Shown: positions 1 through 5,104 of the stretch, piece by piece
Layout of the letters: each line of letters starts with the position of its first letter
Position numbering within the stretch: the first letter of the stretch is position 1
Position numbers and translations under genes: made by a program
The notes under the pieces: generated by a model
What the model was told of the DNA's origin: nothing
Databases searched by the model: none
The model's input: the letters and a program-made list of their open reading frames with translations, nothing else
Source of the DNA: Campylobacterota bacterium
GTDB lineage: Bacteria > Campylobacterota > Campylobacteria > Campylobacterales > Sulfurovaceae
Assembly: GCA_013153675.1 (NCBI GenBank)
Contig: JAADEA010000055.1
Coordinates: 1 to 5,220 of the forward strand
Direction of reading: 5' to 3'
DNA: 5,220 nt

Positions 1-102
1 TTACATCCAGATAAGATAGAAAATACTCTTAACTCTATTTCTATATTTACCTTTATTCTTTTTGGAGTCTCTCTCCTTTTATTGGGTAGAAAAGATTCAT
101 AA
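1..102 (+). CDS. C-terminal end of an unidentified membrane protein (5' end outside window)
   Basis: The frame is open from base 1 to a TAA at 100-102, giving 33 residues. The visible piece starts LHPDKIENTLNSIS, continues into a hydrophobic stretch of about 15 residues (FTFILFGVSLLLL) and ends GRKDS. This is one transmembrane helix followed by a short basic, probably cytoplasmic, tail. The pattern of an amphipathic lead-in, a final helix with an internal glycine and a short charged end is common in small multi-pass exporters (LysE, TauE or NicO type), but 33 residues do not allow a family assignment. The codon use matches the neighbouring genes. The stop codon lies in the loop of the hairpin at 84-109, which probably terminates this transcript before the convergent HU gene. 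Confidence 0.6.
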   Translation, partial: LHPDKIENTLNSISIFTFILFGVSLLLLGRKDS

Positions 103-124
103 TCTACCCTTCTCCCCTTTTTTT
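84..124 (+). terminator. Probable intrinsic terminator of the upstream membrane-protein gene
   Basis: GGGTAGA (84-90) pairs perfectly with TCTACCC (103-109) around a 12-base loop. A run of seven T follows at 118-124, after the pyrimidine-rich stretch TTCTCCCC. The loop contains the stop codon of the upstream gene (100-102). The T-run starts 8 bases after the stem, later than in a textbook terminator, so strength is uncertain. It sits between convergent genes, where termination is expected. Confidence 0.45.
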
Positions 125-146
125 ACCACTTTTTAATAAATATTTT

Positions 147-428
147 TTAATCTTCTTTATTAATTATCTCTTTTAAAGTTTTTCCAGGTTTAAATCTAAC
201 TCCATATTTTGCTTCTACATGTACCTTTTTAGTAGTTCCAGGAATATAGATATCGCGAGGGTTCTTTTTTACGGGCTCGAAGGAACCAAAACCAAGAAAT
301 GAAACTGGCTCTTTTTTCTTTAAAGTATCTACAATAATATCAAGCATAGTATTTACAACCAACTCAGTCTCTTTTTTGGGTAAGCCAGTCTTTTTGGCAA
401 CCTCAGCAATCAAGACGGATTTTTTCAT
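147..428 (-). CDS. HU-family histone-like DNA-binding protein
   Basis: A 93-residue protein with the HU/IHF fold. Two N-terminal helices (about 3-40) form the dimer core, followed by GFGSF at 46-50, the beta-arm at about 51-75, and FKPGK at 79-83 leading into the last helix. HU dimers bend and compact DNA without strict sequence specificity. Aligned from memory with E. coli HU-beta there are no gaps from GFG(S/T)F to F79, and the intercalating proline falls at the same position, P63. The usual arm tip RNPxTG is replaced by YIPGTT, and the C-terminus KED is short and acidic-ended. The frame is open further upstream to a TTG (443), but that would translate the Shine-Dalgarno sequence. ATG at 428, six bases behind AGGAGG, is the start. 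HU is divergent from nrdA. HU versus IHF subunit cannot be settled by eye, so no symbol is given. Confidence 0.93.
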   Translation of the reverse strand: MKKSVLIAEVAKKTGLPKKETELVVNTMLDIIVDTLKKKEPVSFLGFGSFEPVKKNPRDIYIPGTTKKVHVEAKYGVRFKPGKTLKEIINKED

Positions 429-434
429 TATAAG

Positions 435-440
435 CCTCCT
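435..440 (-). promoter_or_regulatory. Shine-Dalgarno sequence fixing the HU start
   Basis: The minus strand reads AGGAGG here, six bases before the ATG at 428. It is a perfect consensus site, and it rules out the longer reading from the TTG at 443, which would encode the site itself as Arg-Arg. Confidence 0.9.
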
Positions 441-459
441 CAAAGTTTAAAAAAAAGAT

Positions 460-485
460 TTAGCACTCCTTGCTACGAGTATGAT
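460..485. promoter_or_regulatory. CIRCE-like half-operator overlapping the HU start point
   Basis: TTAGCACTC at 460-468 is a 9/9 match to one arm of the CIRCE element, the operator of the heat-shock repressor HrcA (TTAGCACTC-N9-GAGTGCTAA). After 8 bases, 477-485 reads GAGTATGAT, matching the second arm at 5 of 9, so the outer part of that arm is degenerate and the spacer is one base short. The element covers the predicted HU transcription start, a sensible place for repression. HrcA control of HU is inference only. Confidence 0.35.
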
Positions 486-489
486 TATA
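484..489 (-). promoter_or_regulatory. Probable extended -10 box of the HU promoter
   Basis: The minus strand reads TGATATAAT across this site: a perfect TATAAT preceded by TGn, the extended -10 form. The region 17 bases further upstream is T-rich (CTTTTT) and not a good -35, which is usual for Campylobacterota sigma-70 promoters. The expected start point is near 477, leaving a leader of about 50 bases to the ATG at 428. Confidence 0.6.
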
Positions 490-568
490 TCACTCTTAGA
501 TGTGAAAAAAAGGGCATAAAATAGAAATAAGAGCCCTAAAATAGGCGTTTGAGGGGGAATTTGGGCTT

Positions 569-594
569 AAATATATCGGTATAATGATATATTT
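569..594. repeat. Perfect inverted repeat around a TATAAT
   Basis: AAATATATC (569-577) and GATATATTT (586-594) are exact reverse complements separated by 8 bases. The centre is GGTATAAT, so a TATAAT hexamer (580-585) sits inside the loop. It could be an operator over a plus-strand -10 box, but no -35 at a proper distance is visible. Arms this AT-rich can also arise by chance. Confidence 0.35.
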
Positions 595-643
595 TTGTGG
601 ATATGCAAATATATTTCATTTTTTGGCGGTATTTCAAGAGCTA

Positions 644-660
644 TGTTACAATTAGTAACA
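644..660. repeat. Short palindrome TGTTAC-N5-GTAACA
   Basis: TGTTAC (644-649) and GTAACA (655-660) are exact reverse complements around AATTA. The size and the 5-base centre resemble a dimeric regulator site, but I cannot match it to a known regulator. It lies about 160 bases upstream of the probable nrdA start point. Confidence 0.35.
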
Positions 661-730
661 ATATTCATAAAAATTTGTAATTCATTCCATAAAAAGAAGA
701 TATTTTATTTAACCTTCAATTAAGTTTTGC

Positions 731-757
731 TCTATAAAAACTATTTTTGCTTATAGA
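731..757. repeat. Inverted repeat with 7-bp arms
   Basis: TCTATAA (731-737) and TTATAGA (751-757) are exact reverse complements separated by 13 bases. The arms overlap a near-direct repeat of TTTTGC plus TATA spaced 20 bases apart. The role is unknown, and chance is a reasonable explanation in such AT-rich DNA. Confidence 0.25.
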
Positions 758-778
758 ATACTTAAATAGTAAAATTAA

Positions 779-799
779 ATATAGAACATAGTTCTATAT
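779..799. promoter_or_regulatory. Putative nrdA operator: perfect palindrome with 9-bp arms
   Basis: ATATAGAAC (779-787) and GTTCTATAT (791-799) are exact reverse complements around the 3-base centre ATA. The site fills the -35 and spacer region directly upstream of the TATAAT at 805-810, so a bound protein would block RNA polymerase at nrdA. The inner half-sites GAAC and GTTC resemble the Gram-positive LexA box, but the spacing is 3 instead of 4 bases. It does not resemble the NrdR box. The identity of the regulator is unknown. Confidence 0.55.
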
Positions 800-804
800 G
801 GGGA

Positions 805-810
805 TATAAT
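805..810 (+). promoter_or_regulatory. Probable -10 box of the nrdA promoter
   Basis: A perfect TATAAT preceded by GGGGA. The -35 region (about 782-787, TAGAAC) does not match consensus and lies inside the palindrome at 779-799, so the promoter may need an activator or may be repressed there. The predicted start near 817 gives a leader of about 50 bases. Confidence 0.55.
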
Positions 811-811
811 A

Positions 812-830
812 TTTATCTATTTTAGATAAA
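812..830. repeat. Second palindrome at the nrdA start point
   Basis: TTTATCTA (812-819) and TAGATAAA (823-830) are exact reverse complements around TTT. It has the same 3-base-centre design as the palindrome at 779-799, but the arm sequence differs. The two centres (789 and 821) are 32 bases apart, close to three helical turns, with the -10 box between them. It could be an operator, or a stem-loop near the 5' end of the mRNA. Confidence 0.4.
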
Positions 831-853
831 ATTTTGCACAATTTTAATCTTCC

Positions 854-861
854 AAAAAGGG
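854..861 (+). promoter_or_regulatory. Ribosome binding site deciding the nrdA start
   Basis: AAAAAGGG lies 7 bases before the ATG at 869. The two in-frame TTG codons just upstream of that ATG (863 and 866) would leave only 1 to 4 bases, too close for initiation, so the ATG is preferred. Confidence 0.7.
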
Positions 862-868
862 TTTGTTG

Positions 869-3241
869 ATGATTAGAGTAGTAAAAAGAAGCGGAAGAAT
901 AGAGCCTTTAGATATAAGTAAGATTCAAAAGTATACTGCTGCAGCAGTAGAAGGATTAGATGGGGTAAGTCAGAGTGAATTAGAAGTAGATGCAAAACTT
1001 CACTTTATTGATATGATCTCTACCCAAGAGATTCAGCAAGCCCTTATAAAAACTGCAGTAGATAAGATAGATATAGATAGACCAAATTGGACATTTGTGG
1101 CTGCAAGGTTATTTTTATATGATCTTTATCATAGAGTATCTGGATTTACAGGTTATATTCACTTAAGAGACTATTTTGAAAAGGGTGAAAAGGCTGGCAG
1201 GATTATGCCAGGGTTAAAAGAGAAATATGATTTAGACGATTTAAATGATTATATAGATCCAAAGAGAGATTTGCAATTTACATATCTTGGTATAAAAACA
1301 CTTTATGATAGATATCTTTTAAAAGATAAGGATAATAATCCAATAGAGTTGCCTCAACATCTATTTATGGCAGTTGCTATGTTTTTAGCTCAAAATGAAT
1401 TTGATTCTCAAAGTTGGGCAAAAAGATTTTATGACATTATTAGTAAATTTGAAGTAATGGTGGCTACTCCAACACTATCAAATGCAAGAACACCAAGACA
1501 TCAATTGAGTAGTTGTTATATTGGAAGTACCCCAGATAATATAGAAGGGATTTTTGATAGTTATAAGGAGATGGCTCTTTTATCTAAATATGGCGGTGGA
1601 ATTGGATGGGATTGGAATTTAGTAAGAGGAATGGGAAGTTATATTGATGGACATAAGCATGCTGCTGGTGGAATTATTCCATTTTTAAAAATTACTAACG
1701 ATATAGCAATTGCAGTAGATCAACTTGGAACGAGAAAAGGGGCAATTGCAGTTTATATTGAACCTTGGCATATTGATATTAAAGAGTTTTTAGATCTTAA
1801 AAAGAACTCTGGAGAAGAGAGAAGAAGAGCTCATGATCTATTTCCAGCTTTATGGATTAATGACCTTTTTATGAAAAGAGTTCAAGAAGATGGTATATGG
1901 ACTCTTTTTGATCCATATGAAGCAGGAGAACTTAGCTCTTTGTATGGGGAAGAGTTTGAAAAGAGATATTTAGAGTTAGAAAAAAGGGATGATATTGTTA
2001 AAGAGCAAGTTTTAGCAAAGCAATTATGGAAAGAGATTTTAAGAAGCTATTTTGAGACAGGAAGTCCATTTTTAGCCTTTAAAGATAATGCTAATAGAGC
2101 TAATCCAAATGCTCATGCAGGAATAATTAGAAGTTCTAATTTATGTACAGAAATTTTTCAAAATACCGCTCCAAATCATTATAAAATTAAAATTATCTTT
2201 GAAGATGGCTCTATTGAATTATTTGAAGAGGATGATATAGTAGAGGTTGATGGGGGTATTAAAAAGAGGGCTAAAAAGATAACTGCTCTTGATACTATTG
2301 GGGGTAAAGGAATATATATAGTAGAAAAAGAAAAATTTGATGGAGAGACGGCTGTATGTAACTTGGCTTCTGTTAATTTATCAAAAGTAAATACAATAGA
2401 AGATATAAAAAGAGTTGTTCCAATTGCTATTAGAATGCTTGATAATGTAATTGATCTAAATTTCTATCCATTAAAGAAGGTAAAAGATACAAATTTAAAA
2501 ACAAGAGCAATTGGTCTTGGAGTAATGGGTGAAGCCCAAATGTTGGCTGAGCATAAAATAGAGTGGGGAAGTGATGAACATTTTAGAAAGATAGATGAAA
2601 TAATGGAATCTATTAGCTATTATGCTATTAGAGCTTCAAGTGATTTGGCTTTAGAAAAGGGGGCATATCCTAATTTTGAAGGTTCTAATTGGAGTAAAGG
2701 TATTTTACCAATAGACTTGGCAAATGAAGAGGCTTGTAAACTAATAGATAGAGGAGGTCTATTTGGATATACACATGATTGGCAGGAGCTAAAAGAGAAA
2801 GTAAAAAGAGATGGAATGAGGAATGGCTATTTAATGGCGATTGCTCCTACAAGCTCAATCTCTATTTTAACAGGAACTACTCAAGCAATTGAGCCAATTT
2901 TCAAGAAGATGTGGTATGAGGAGAATCTAAGTGGAGTTATTCCTGTAACAGCTCCAAATATTAGTTTGGATACATATCCATATTATGTTAGTGGATATGA
3001 TTTAGATCAAAGGCTTTTGGTAAGGGCTGCTGCTATTAGACAAAAATGGATAGATCAAGGTCAAAGTTTAAACATTTTTATCAGACTTGATAAGGCAAGT
3101 GGTAGATATTTAAATGATATATATATGGAGGCGTGGAGGCTTGGATTAAAATCTACATACTATTTAAGAAGTCAATCTCCAGAAGAGCTTAATAGAGCAA
3201 GTGTAGAGGATAGGAGTATTGAGTGTCATGGATGTCAATAG
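869..3241 (+). CDS. nrdA: Ribonucleoside-diphosphate reductase class Ia, large (alpha) subunit
   Basis: A 790-residue cytoplasmic enzyme that reduces ribonucleoside diphosphates to deoxy forms using a radical supplied by the small subunit NrdB, which is not in this window. An N-terminal ATP-cone (about 1-90) is the allosteric activity site. The barrel carries the expected catalytic residues: C216 in SSCYIGS and C497 in AVCNLAS (the redox pair), and N424, C426 and E428 in SSNLCTE. The radical-transfer tyrosines are Y764 and Y765 in STYYLRSQ. The C-terminal re-reducing pair is C786 and C789 in ECHGCQ. The distance C426 to C497 is 71 residues, against 23 between the equivalent E. coli cysteines, owing to a beta-rich insert (about 437-490) that I recall from other Campylobacterota. 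The enzyme appears complete and functional. The 3' end overlaps the exosortase gene. Confidence 0.97.
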   Translation: MIRVVKRSGRIEPLDISKIQKYTAAAVEGLDGVSQSELEVDAKLHFIDMISTQEIQQALIKTAVDKIDIDRPNWTFVAARLFLYDLYHRVSGFTGYIHLRDYFEKGEKAGRIMPGLKEKYDLDDLNDYIDPKRDLQFTYLGIKTLYDRYLLKDKDNNPIELPQHLFMAVAMFLAQNEFDSQSWAKRFYDIISKFEVMVATPTLSNARTPRHQLSSCYIGSTPDNIEGIFDSYKEMALLSKYGGGIGWDWNLVRGMGSYIDGHKHAAGGIIPFLKITNDIAIAVDQLGTRKGAIAVYIEPWHIDIKEFLDLKKNSGEERRRAHDLFPALWINDLFMKRVQEDGIWTLFDPYEAGELSSLYGEEFEKRYLELEKRDDIVKEQVLAKQLWKEILRSYFETGSPFLAFKDNANRANPNAHAGIIRSSNLCTEIFQNTAPNHYKIKIIFEDGSIELFEEDDIVEVDGGIKKRAKKITALDTIGGKGIYIVEKEKFDGETAVCNLASVNLSKVNTIEDIKRVVPIAIRMLDNVIDLNFYPLKKVKDTNLKTRAIGLGVMGEAQMLAEHKIEWGSDEHFRKIDEIMESISYYAIRASSDLALEKGAYPNFEGSNWSKGILPIDLANEEACKLIDRGGLFGYTHDWQELKEKVKRDGMRNGYLMAIAPTSSISILTGTTQAIEPIFKKMWYEENLSGVIPVTAPNISLDTYPYYVSGYDLDQRLLVRAAAIRQKWIDQGQSLNIFIRLDKASGRYLNDIYMEAWRLGLKSTYYLRSQSPEELNRASVEDRSIECHGCQ

Positions 3242-3717
3242 ATAATAGAAAGTTTTTACTTTTCTATCCTCTCTTTTTAGTTTTACTTTTTGGAATATTT
3301 TATTGGGATGAGAAGCTCTGGAATATCTCTTATATTGGAGAGTTGATTGATTCTTTCCAAAGAGATCTTTTAATGAAAGCTCTATCGCTTTTAATAGGTG
3401 AAGATAAAATTAATGGTTTTAATATAATTGTAAATCCTCATTATAGATTAATAATTACTCCTGCTTGTAATGGACTTGTTCCCTATTTTATCTATCTTGC
3501 AGGAGTACTTGCATATAATAAGAGTATTTTAAAAAAAATATTATGGGCAATAATTGGATATATTGTTATATTTATTGTCAATACTCTGAGAATATGGATA
3601 GTTTATCTATTTGTCTTAAATGGAAGAGAGAATTTTCATTTATCACATGATATTATTGGAAATATTCTTCTATTAGCTACTGGATTGTTACTTTTTAAAA
3701 GCTACATAAAAAGCTAA
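3223..3717 (+). CDS. Short exosortase/archaeosortase-family membrane protein
   Basis: A 164-residue multi-pass membrane protein. Exosortases are membrane transpeptidase-like cysteine enzymes that process proteins bearing a C-terminal sorting tail (PEP-CTERM and relatives). The family catalytic triad is visible and correctly ordered: C82 in PACNG, R123 in NTLRI and H142 in SHDIIGN. Hydrophobic segments lie at about 10-27, 85-99, 107-130 and 145-158. It is shorter than classical EpsH-type exosortases (well over 250 residues) and nearer the compact Xrt subgroups. I cannot assign a subgroup. GTG at 3223 is 6 bases behind AGGAG (3212-3216); the alternative ATG at 3232 is 15 bases away, so I prefer GTG. 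Either start lies inside the end of nrdA in another frame, implying co-transcription and probable translational coupling. No sorting-tail substrate is recognised nearby. Confidence 0.8.
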   Translation: MSWMSIDNRKFLLFYPLFLVLLFGIFYWDEKLWNISYIGELIDSFQRDLLMKALSLLIGEDKINGFNIIVNPHYRLIITPACNGLVPYFIYLAGVLAYNKSILKKILWAIIGYIVIFIVNTLRIWIVYLFVLNGRENFHLSHDIIGNILLLATGLLLFKSYIKS

Positions 3718-3760
3718 TATATACATTATTTTATAAACTTTCTTTAAAAATATTTCAAAA

Positions 3761-3769
3761 TGTCATAAT
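3761..3769 (+). promoter_or_regulatory. Weak candidate extended -10 box for the transpeptidase gene
   Basis: TGTCATAAT fits TGn followed by five of six TATAAT bases. No -35 is recognisable. If used, transcription would start near 3776 and the hairpin at 3787-3808 would lie in the leader. No terminator follows the exosortase gene, so read-through from nrdA is an alternative. Confidence 0.3.
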
Positions 3770-3786
3770 TTATCCATCTTTTTATG

Positions 3787-3808
3787 TTAATCTTTGGTTA
3801 AAGATTAA
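3787..3808. repeat. Perfect 9-bp hairpin just upstream of the transpeptidase ribosome binding site
   Basis: TTAATCTTT (3787-3795) and AAAGATTAA (3800-3808) are exact reverse complements with a GGTT loop. No T-run follows, so it is not a terminator. It ends 5 bases before the AAGGA at 3814-3818. It could be an operator, or an mRNA stem-loop that protects the 5' end or tunes translation. Confidence 0.45.
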
Positions 3809-3825
3809 ACAAAAAGGATGGGGAG

Positions 3826-4611
3826 ATGAAAAGATTTTGGGGTCTAATTTTAGCTGCATTTTTTCTTTTAACATATACTCTAAATGCTCAAAAATTGATT
3901 GTAGTTGATCTATCTAAACAGGAAGCTTATGCGTATGAAAATGGTAAGATGGTAATGAGCGGATGGATCTCTTCAGGAATGAAAGAACATCCTACACCAA
4001 CTGGAGTATATTATATTTTAGAAAAGCAAAGATTTCATATATCGAATCAATGGCCTAAACCAAATGGTGGAGCAAAAATGCCTTATATGATGAGGTTAAC
4101 TTGGAGTGGAGTGGCAATGCATCTTGGGTATACTCCAAATTATCCTGCTTCTCATGGATGTATTAGATTAAAGAATGGTTTTGCCCAAAGATTGTATAAA
4201 TGGGCAAATGTTGGAACTAAAGTTGTTATAAAAGGAAAGGCTCCAAGATATGTAGTAAGAAGAGTTAAAAAGAGAAAAAGAGTATATATAGCTAAGAAGA
4301 AAAGAATAAAAGTTAAAAGAGAGATAAAAAATAGAAAAATTGCAAAGGCTAAAATTAATAGTAAAGTTAAAACACTTAAAAGAAAGACCCCTAAAAAATA
4401 TCTTGCAATGGCAAAAAAATATAAAAGATATAGTAAAAAAAGAAGAGGAGTTAAGTTAATTCCAACTTATATAGAAGAGATTAAAAGAGTATATATTTGC
4501 AAAAAATCGTCACCATTAGATATTTTAGAGACAATACCTGTAAAGAAAAAGTGTAGATATGTATATGTAAAATATAGAAAAAAGGTTTACAAAAGAGTAT
4601 ATATAAGTTAA
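3826..4611 (+). CDS. Secreted L,D-transpeptidase (YkuD domain) with a very basic C-terminal extension
   Basis: A 261-residue protein. A signal peptide (1-21, cleavage likely after LNA) directs it to the periplasm. The YkuD domain (about 22-137) carries the catalytic signature, H99 in AMHLG and S109-H110-G111-C112-x-R114 in SHGCIRL, with C112 as nucleophile. Such enzymes make 3-3 cross-links in peptidoglycan or attach proteins to it, and some influence cell shape. The domain is followed by a tail of about 120 residues (139-261) with no recognised fold. In residues 141-210 about half are Lys or Arg (36 of 70) and only one is acidic. The motif KRVYI occurs three times (151-155, 220-224, 256-260), and the tail has two cysteines, C225 and C243. 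The tail lacks a transmembrane segment and is not an exosortase sorting signal. ATG at 3826 is 7 bases behind AAGGA. Cross-linking versus attachment cannot be decided. Confidence 0.9.
   Translation: MKRFWGLILAAFFLLTYTLNAQKLIVVDLSKQEAYAYENGKMVMSGWISSGMKEHPTPTGVYYILEKQRFHISNQWPKPNGGAKMPYMMRLTWSGVAMHLGYTPNYPASHGCIRLKNGFAQRLYKWANVGTKVVIKGKAPRYVVRRVKKRKRVYIAKKKRIKVKREIKNRKIAKAKINSKVKTLKRKTPKKYLAMAKKYKRYSKKRRGVKLIPTYIEEIKRVYICKKSSPLDILETIPVKKKCRYVYVKYRKKVYKRVYIS
4276..4605 (+). repeat. Three near-identical 15-base repeats in the transpeptidase tail
   Basis: AAAAGAGTATATAT followed by A or T occurs at 4276-4290, 4483-4497 and 4591-4605, always in the same frame and encoding KRVYI. The DNA identity reaches into synonymous positions, which suggests either recent duplication or strong codon bias. 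Related RYVYV, RYVV and KKVY segments in the same tail suggest a degenerate peptide repeat. Confidence 0.6.
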
Positions 4612-4634
4612 AAAGAGCCTAAAGTTGCTCTTTT
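4611..4634. terminator. Bidirectional intrinsic terminator between the convergent transpeptidase and hemH genes
   Basis: AAAAGAGC (4611-4618) pairs perfectly with GCTCTTTT (4627-4634) around an 8-base loop. The T-rich right arm serves the plus strand and the A-rich left arm becomes T-rich on the minus strand, so it can stop both genes. The hemH stop codon (4619-4621) is in the loop, and the right arm encodes the last hemH residues. Confidence 0.75.
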
Positions 4635-5098
4635 ACTAATTTTGAGAGAAAAAGAGCAAAATTATCTTTATCATTCGGAGGTGAGGCTACTAAAAAAGAG
4701 TCTATACCTAATGATGAAGCTATCTCTTTATTTTCAATTTCAAGTTCATATAGTGTTTCAGAATTATCTATAGTAAAAGAGATAGGGAATATTAATATCT
4801 TTTTTTCATTTTTTGTGGCTATCTCTTTTATAACATCTGTTAAGTTTGGTTCAAGCCATTTAGCTCTTCCTACTTTTGATTGGTATGCTAAGATAGTATC
4901 TTTAAAATGGTAGTTTTCTTCTTTTAGCTTTTTAATTATTAGTGAATAGTTAATTTCTATGTGTTTTTTATATGGATCTCCTTTTTCTATTAGCTTTTGG
5001 GGTAATCCATGAGCAGATACAATAAGTATAAAATCTTTTGCCATATTGGGAGTAATTTTTTCTTTTATAAGATCTCCTGACTTCCGCGATTGGGACAC
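4619..5098 (-). pseudogene. hemH: C-terminal half of ferrochelatase, 5'-truncated
   Basis: Ferrochelatase inserts ferrous iron into a porphyrin at the end of heme synthesis. The 159-residue reading frame matches only the second half of the usual protein of about 310 residues. It has SAHGLP at 28-33 with the metal-site histidine H30, the segment AYQSKVGRAKWLEPNL (71-86), and FTIDNSETLYELEIE (108-122) with the catalytic glutamate E114. The N-terminal half, including the LxNxGGP region, is absent. Ferrochelatase-like sequence begins about residue 9 (DLIKEKI, near 5074). The preceding eight residues come from a GC-rich patch, and in-frame TAA codons stand at 5102-5104 and 5105-5107. The GTG at 5098 has no good ribosome binding site and is probably not a real start. 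The gene is either disrupted in the organism or cut by an assembly join. The 3' end is normal and ends in the shared terminator. Confidence 0.85.
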
Positions 5099-5101
5099 CC
5101 A
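5071..5101. other. GC-rich junction patch at the hemH breakpoint
   Basis: The 30 bases 5071-5100 are 18/30 G or C, against about 30% in the surroundings. On the minus strand the patch begins TGGGTGTCCC and ends in AGGAGATC. It lies exactly where the ferrochelatase similarity stops and before the stops of the next frame. It could be the end of an insertion sequence or another foreign joint. I do not recognise it as a known terminal repeat, tRNA end or CRISPR repeat. Confidence 0.5.
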
Positions 5102-5104
5102 TTA

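Larger units (their letters stand above)
429..868. other. HU-nrdA divergent intergenic control region
   Basis: I see no convincing gene in this stretch of about 440 bases, which is AT-rich apart from a G-rich patch at 551-566. It holds the HU promoter side (435-489), several perfect inverted repeats (569-594, 644-660, 731-757, 779-799, 812-830) and the probable nrdA -10 box (805-810). A near-direct repeat, TTTTGC followed by a TATA-like run, occurs at 725 and 745, exactly 20 bases apart. The length is large for a compact Campylobacterota genome, so regulation or an unannotated small RNA is plausible. Confidence 0.6.

Noticed and set aside
1..102. Upstream protein end as a sorting-tail substrate of the exosortase
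   Set aside because: It has helix plus basic end but no recognisable signature motif before the helix, and it fits an ordinary membrane protein equally well.
429..443. Longer HU start at the TTG at 443
   Set aside because: It would translate the perfect AGGAGG site. The ATG at 428 is correctly spaced from it.
505..537. Possible minus-strand terminator: AGGGC/GCCCT followed by T6
   Set aside because: The stem is only 5 bp with a 17-base loop, and no gene is seen upstream of it on that strand.
779..799. LexA (SOS) box reading of GAAC...GTTC
   Set aside because: The Gram-positive LexA box has 4 bases between the half-sites and this one has 3, so a known LexA site cannot be claimed.
832..840. 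DnaA-box-like TTTTGCACA near nrdA
   Set aside because: It is a single site with 7/9 identity and there is no cluster, so there is no support for an origin.
2170..2350. Intein or mini-intein in NrdA
   Set aside because: The segment is only about 50 residues, lacks splice-junction Cys/Ser and terminal His-Asn, and resembles a segment recalled from other Campylobacterota NrdA proteins.
4240..4611. Transpeptidase C-terminus as an exosortase sorting tail
   Set aside because: There is no hydrophobic helix and no short motif before a basic end. The tail is basic throughout.
5071..5101. Junction patch as a tRNA-derived attachment site or CRISPR repeat
   Set aside because: It has no T-loop GTTCRA and no CCA-type acceptor pairing, and no second copy is seen in the window.
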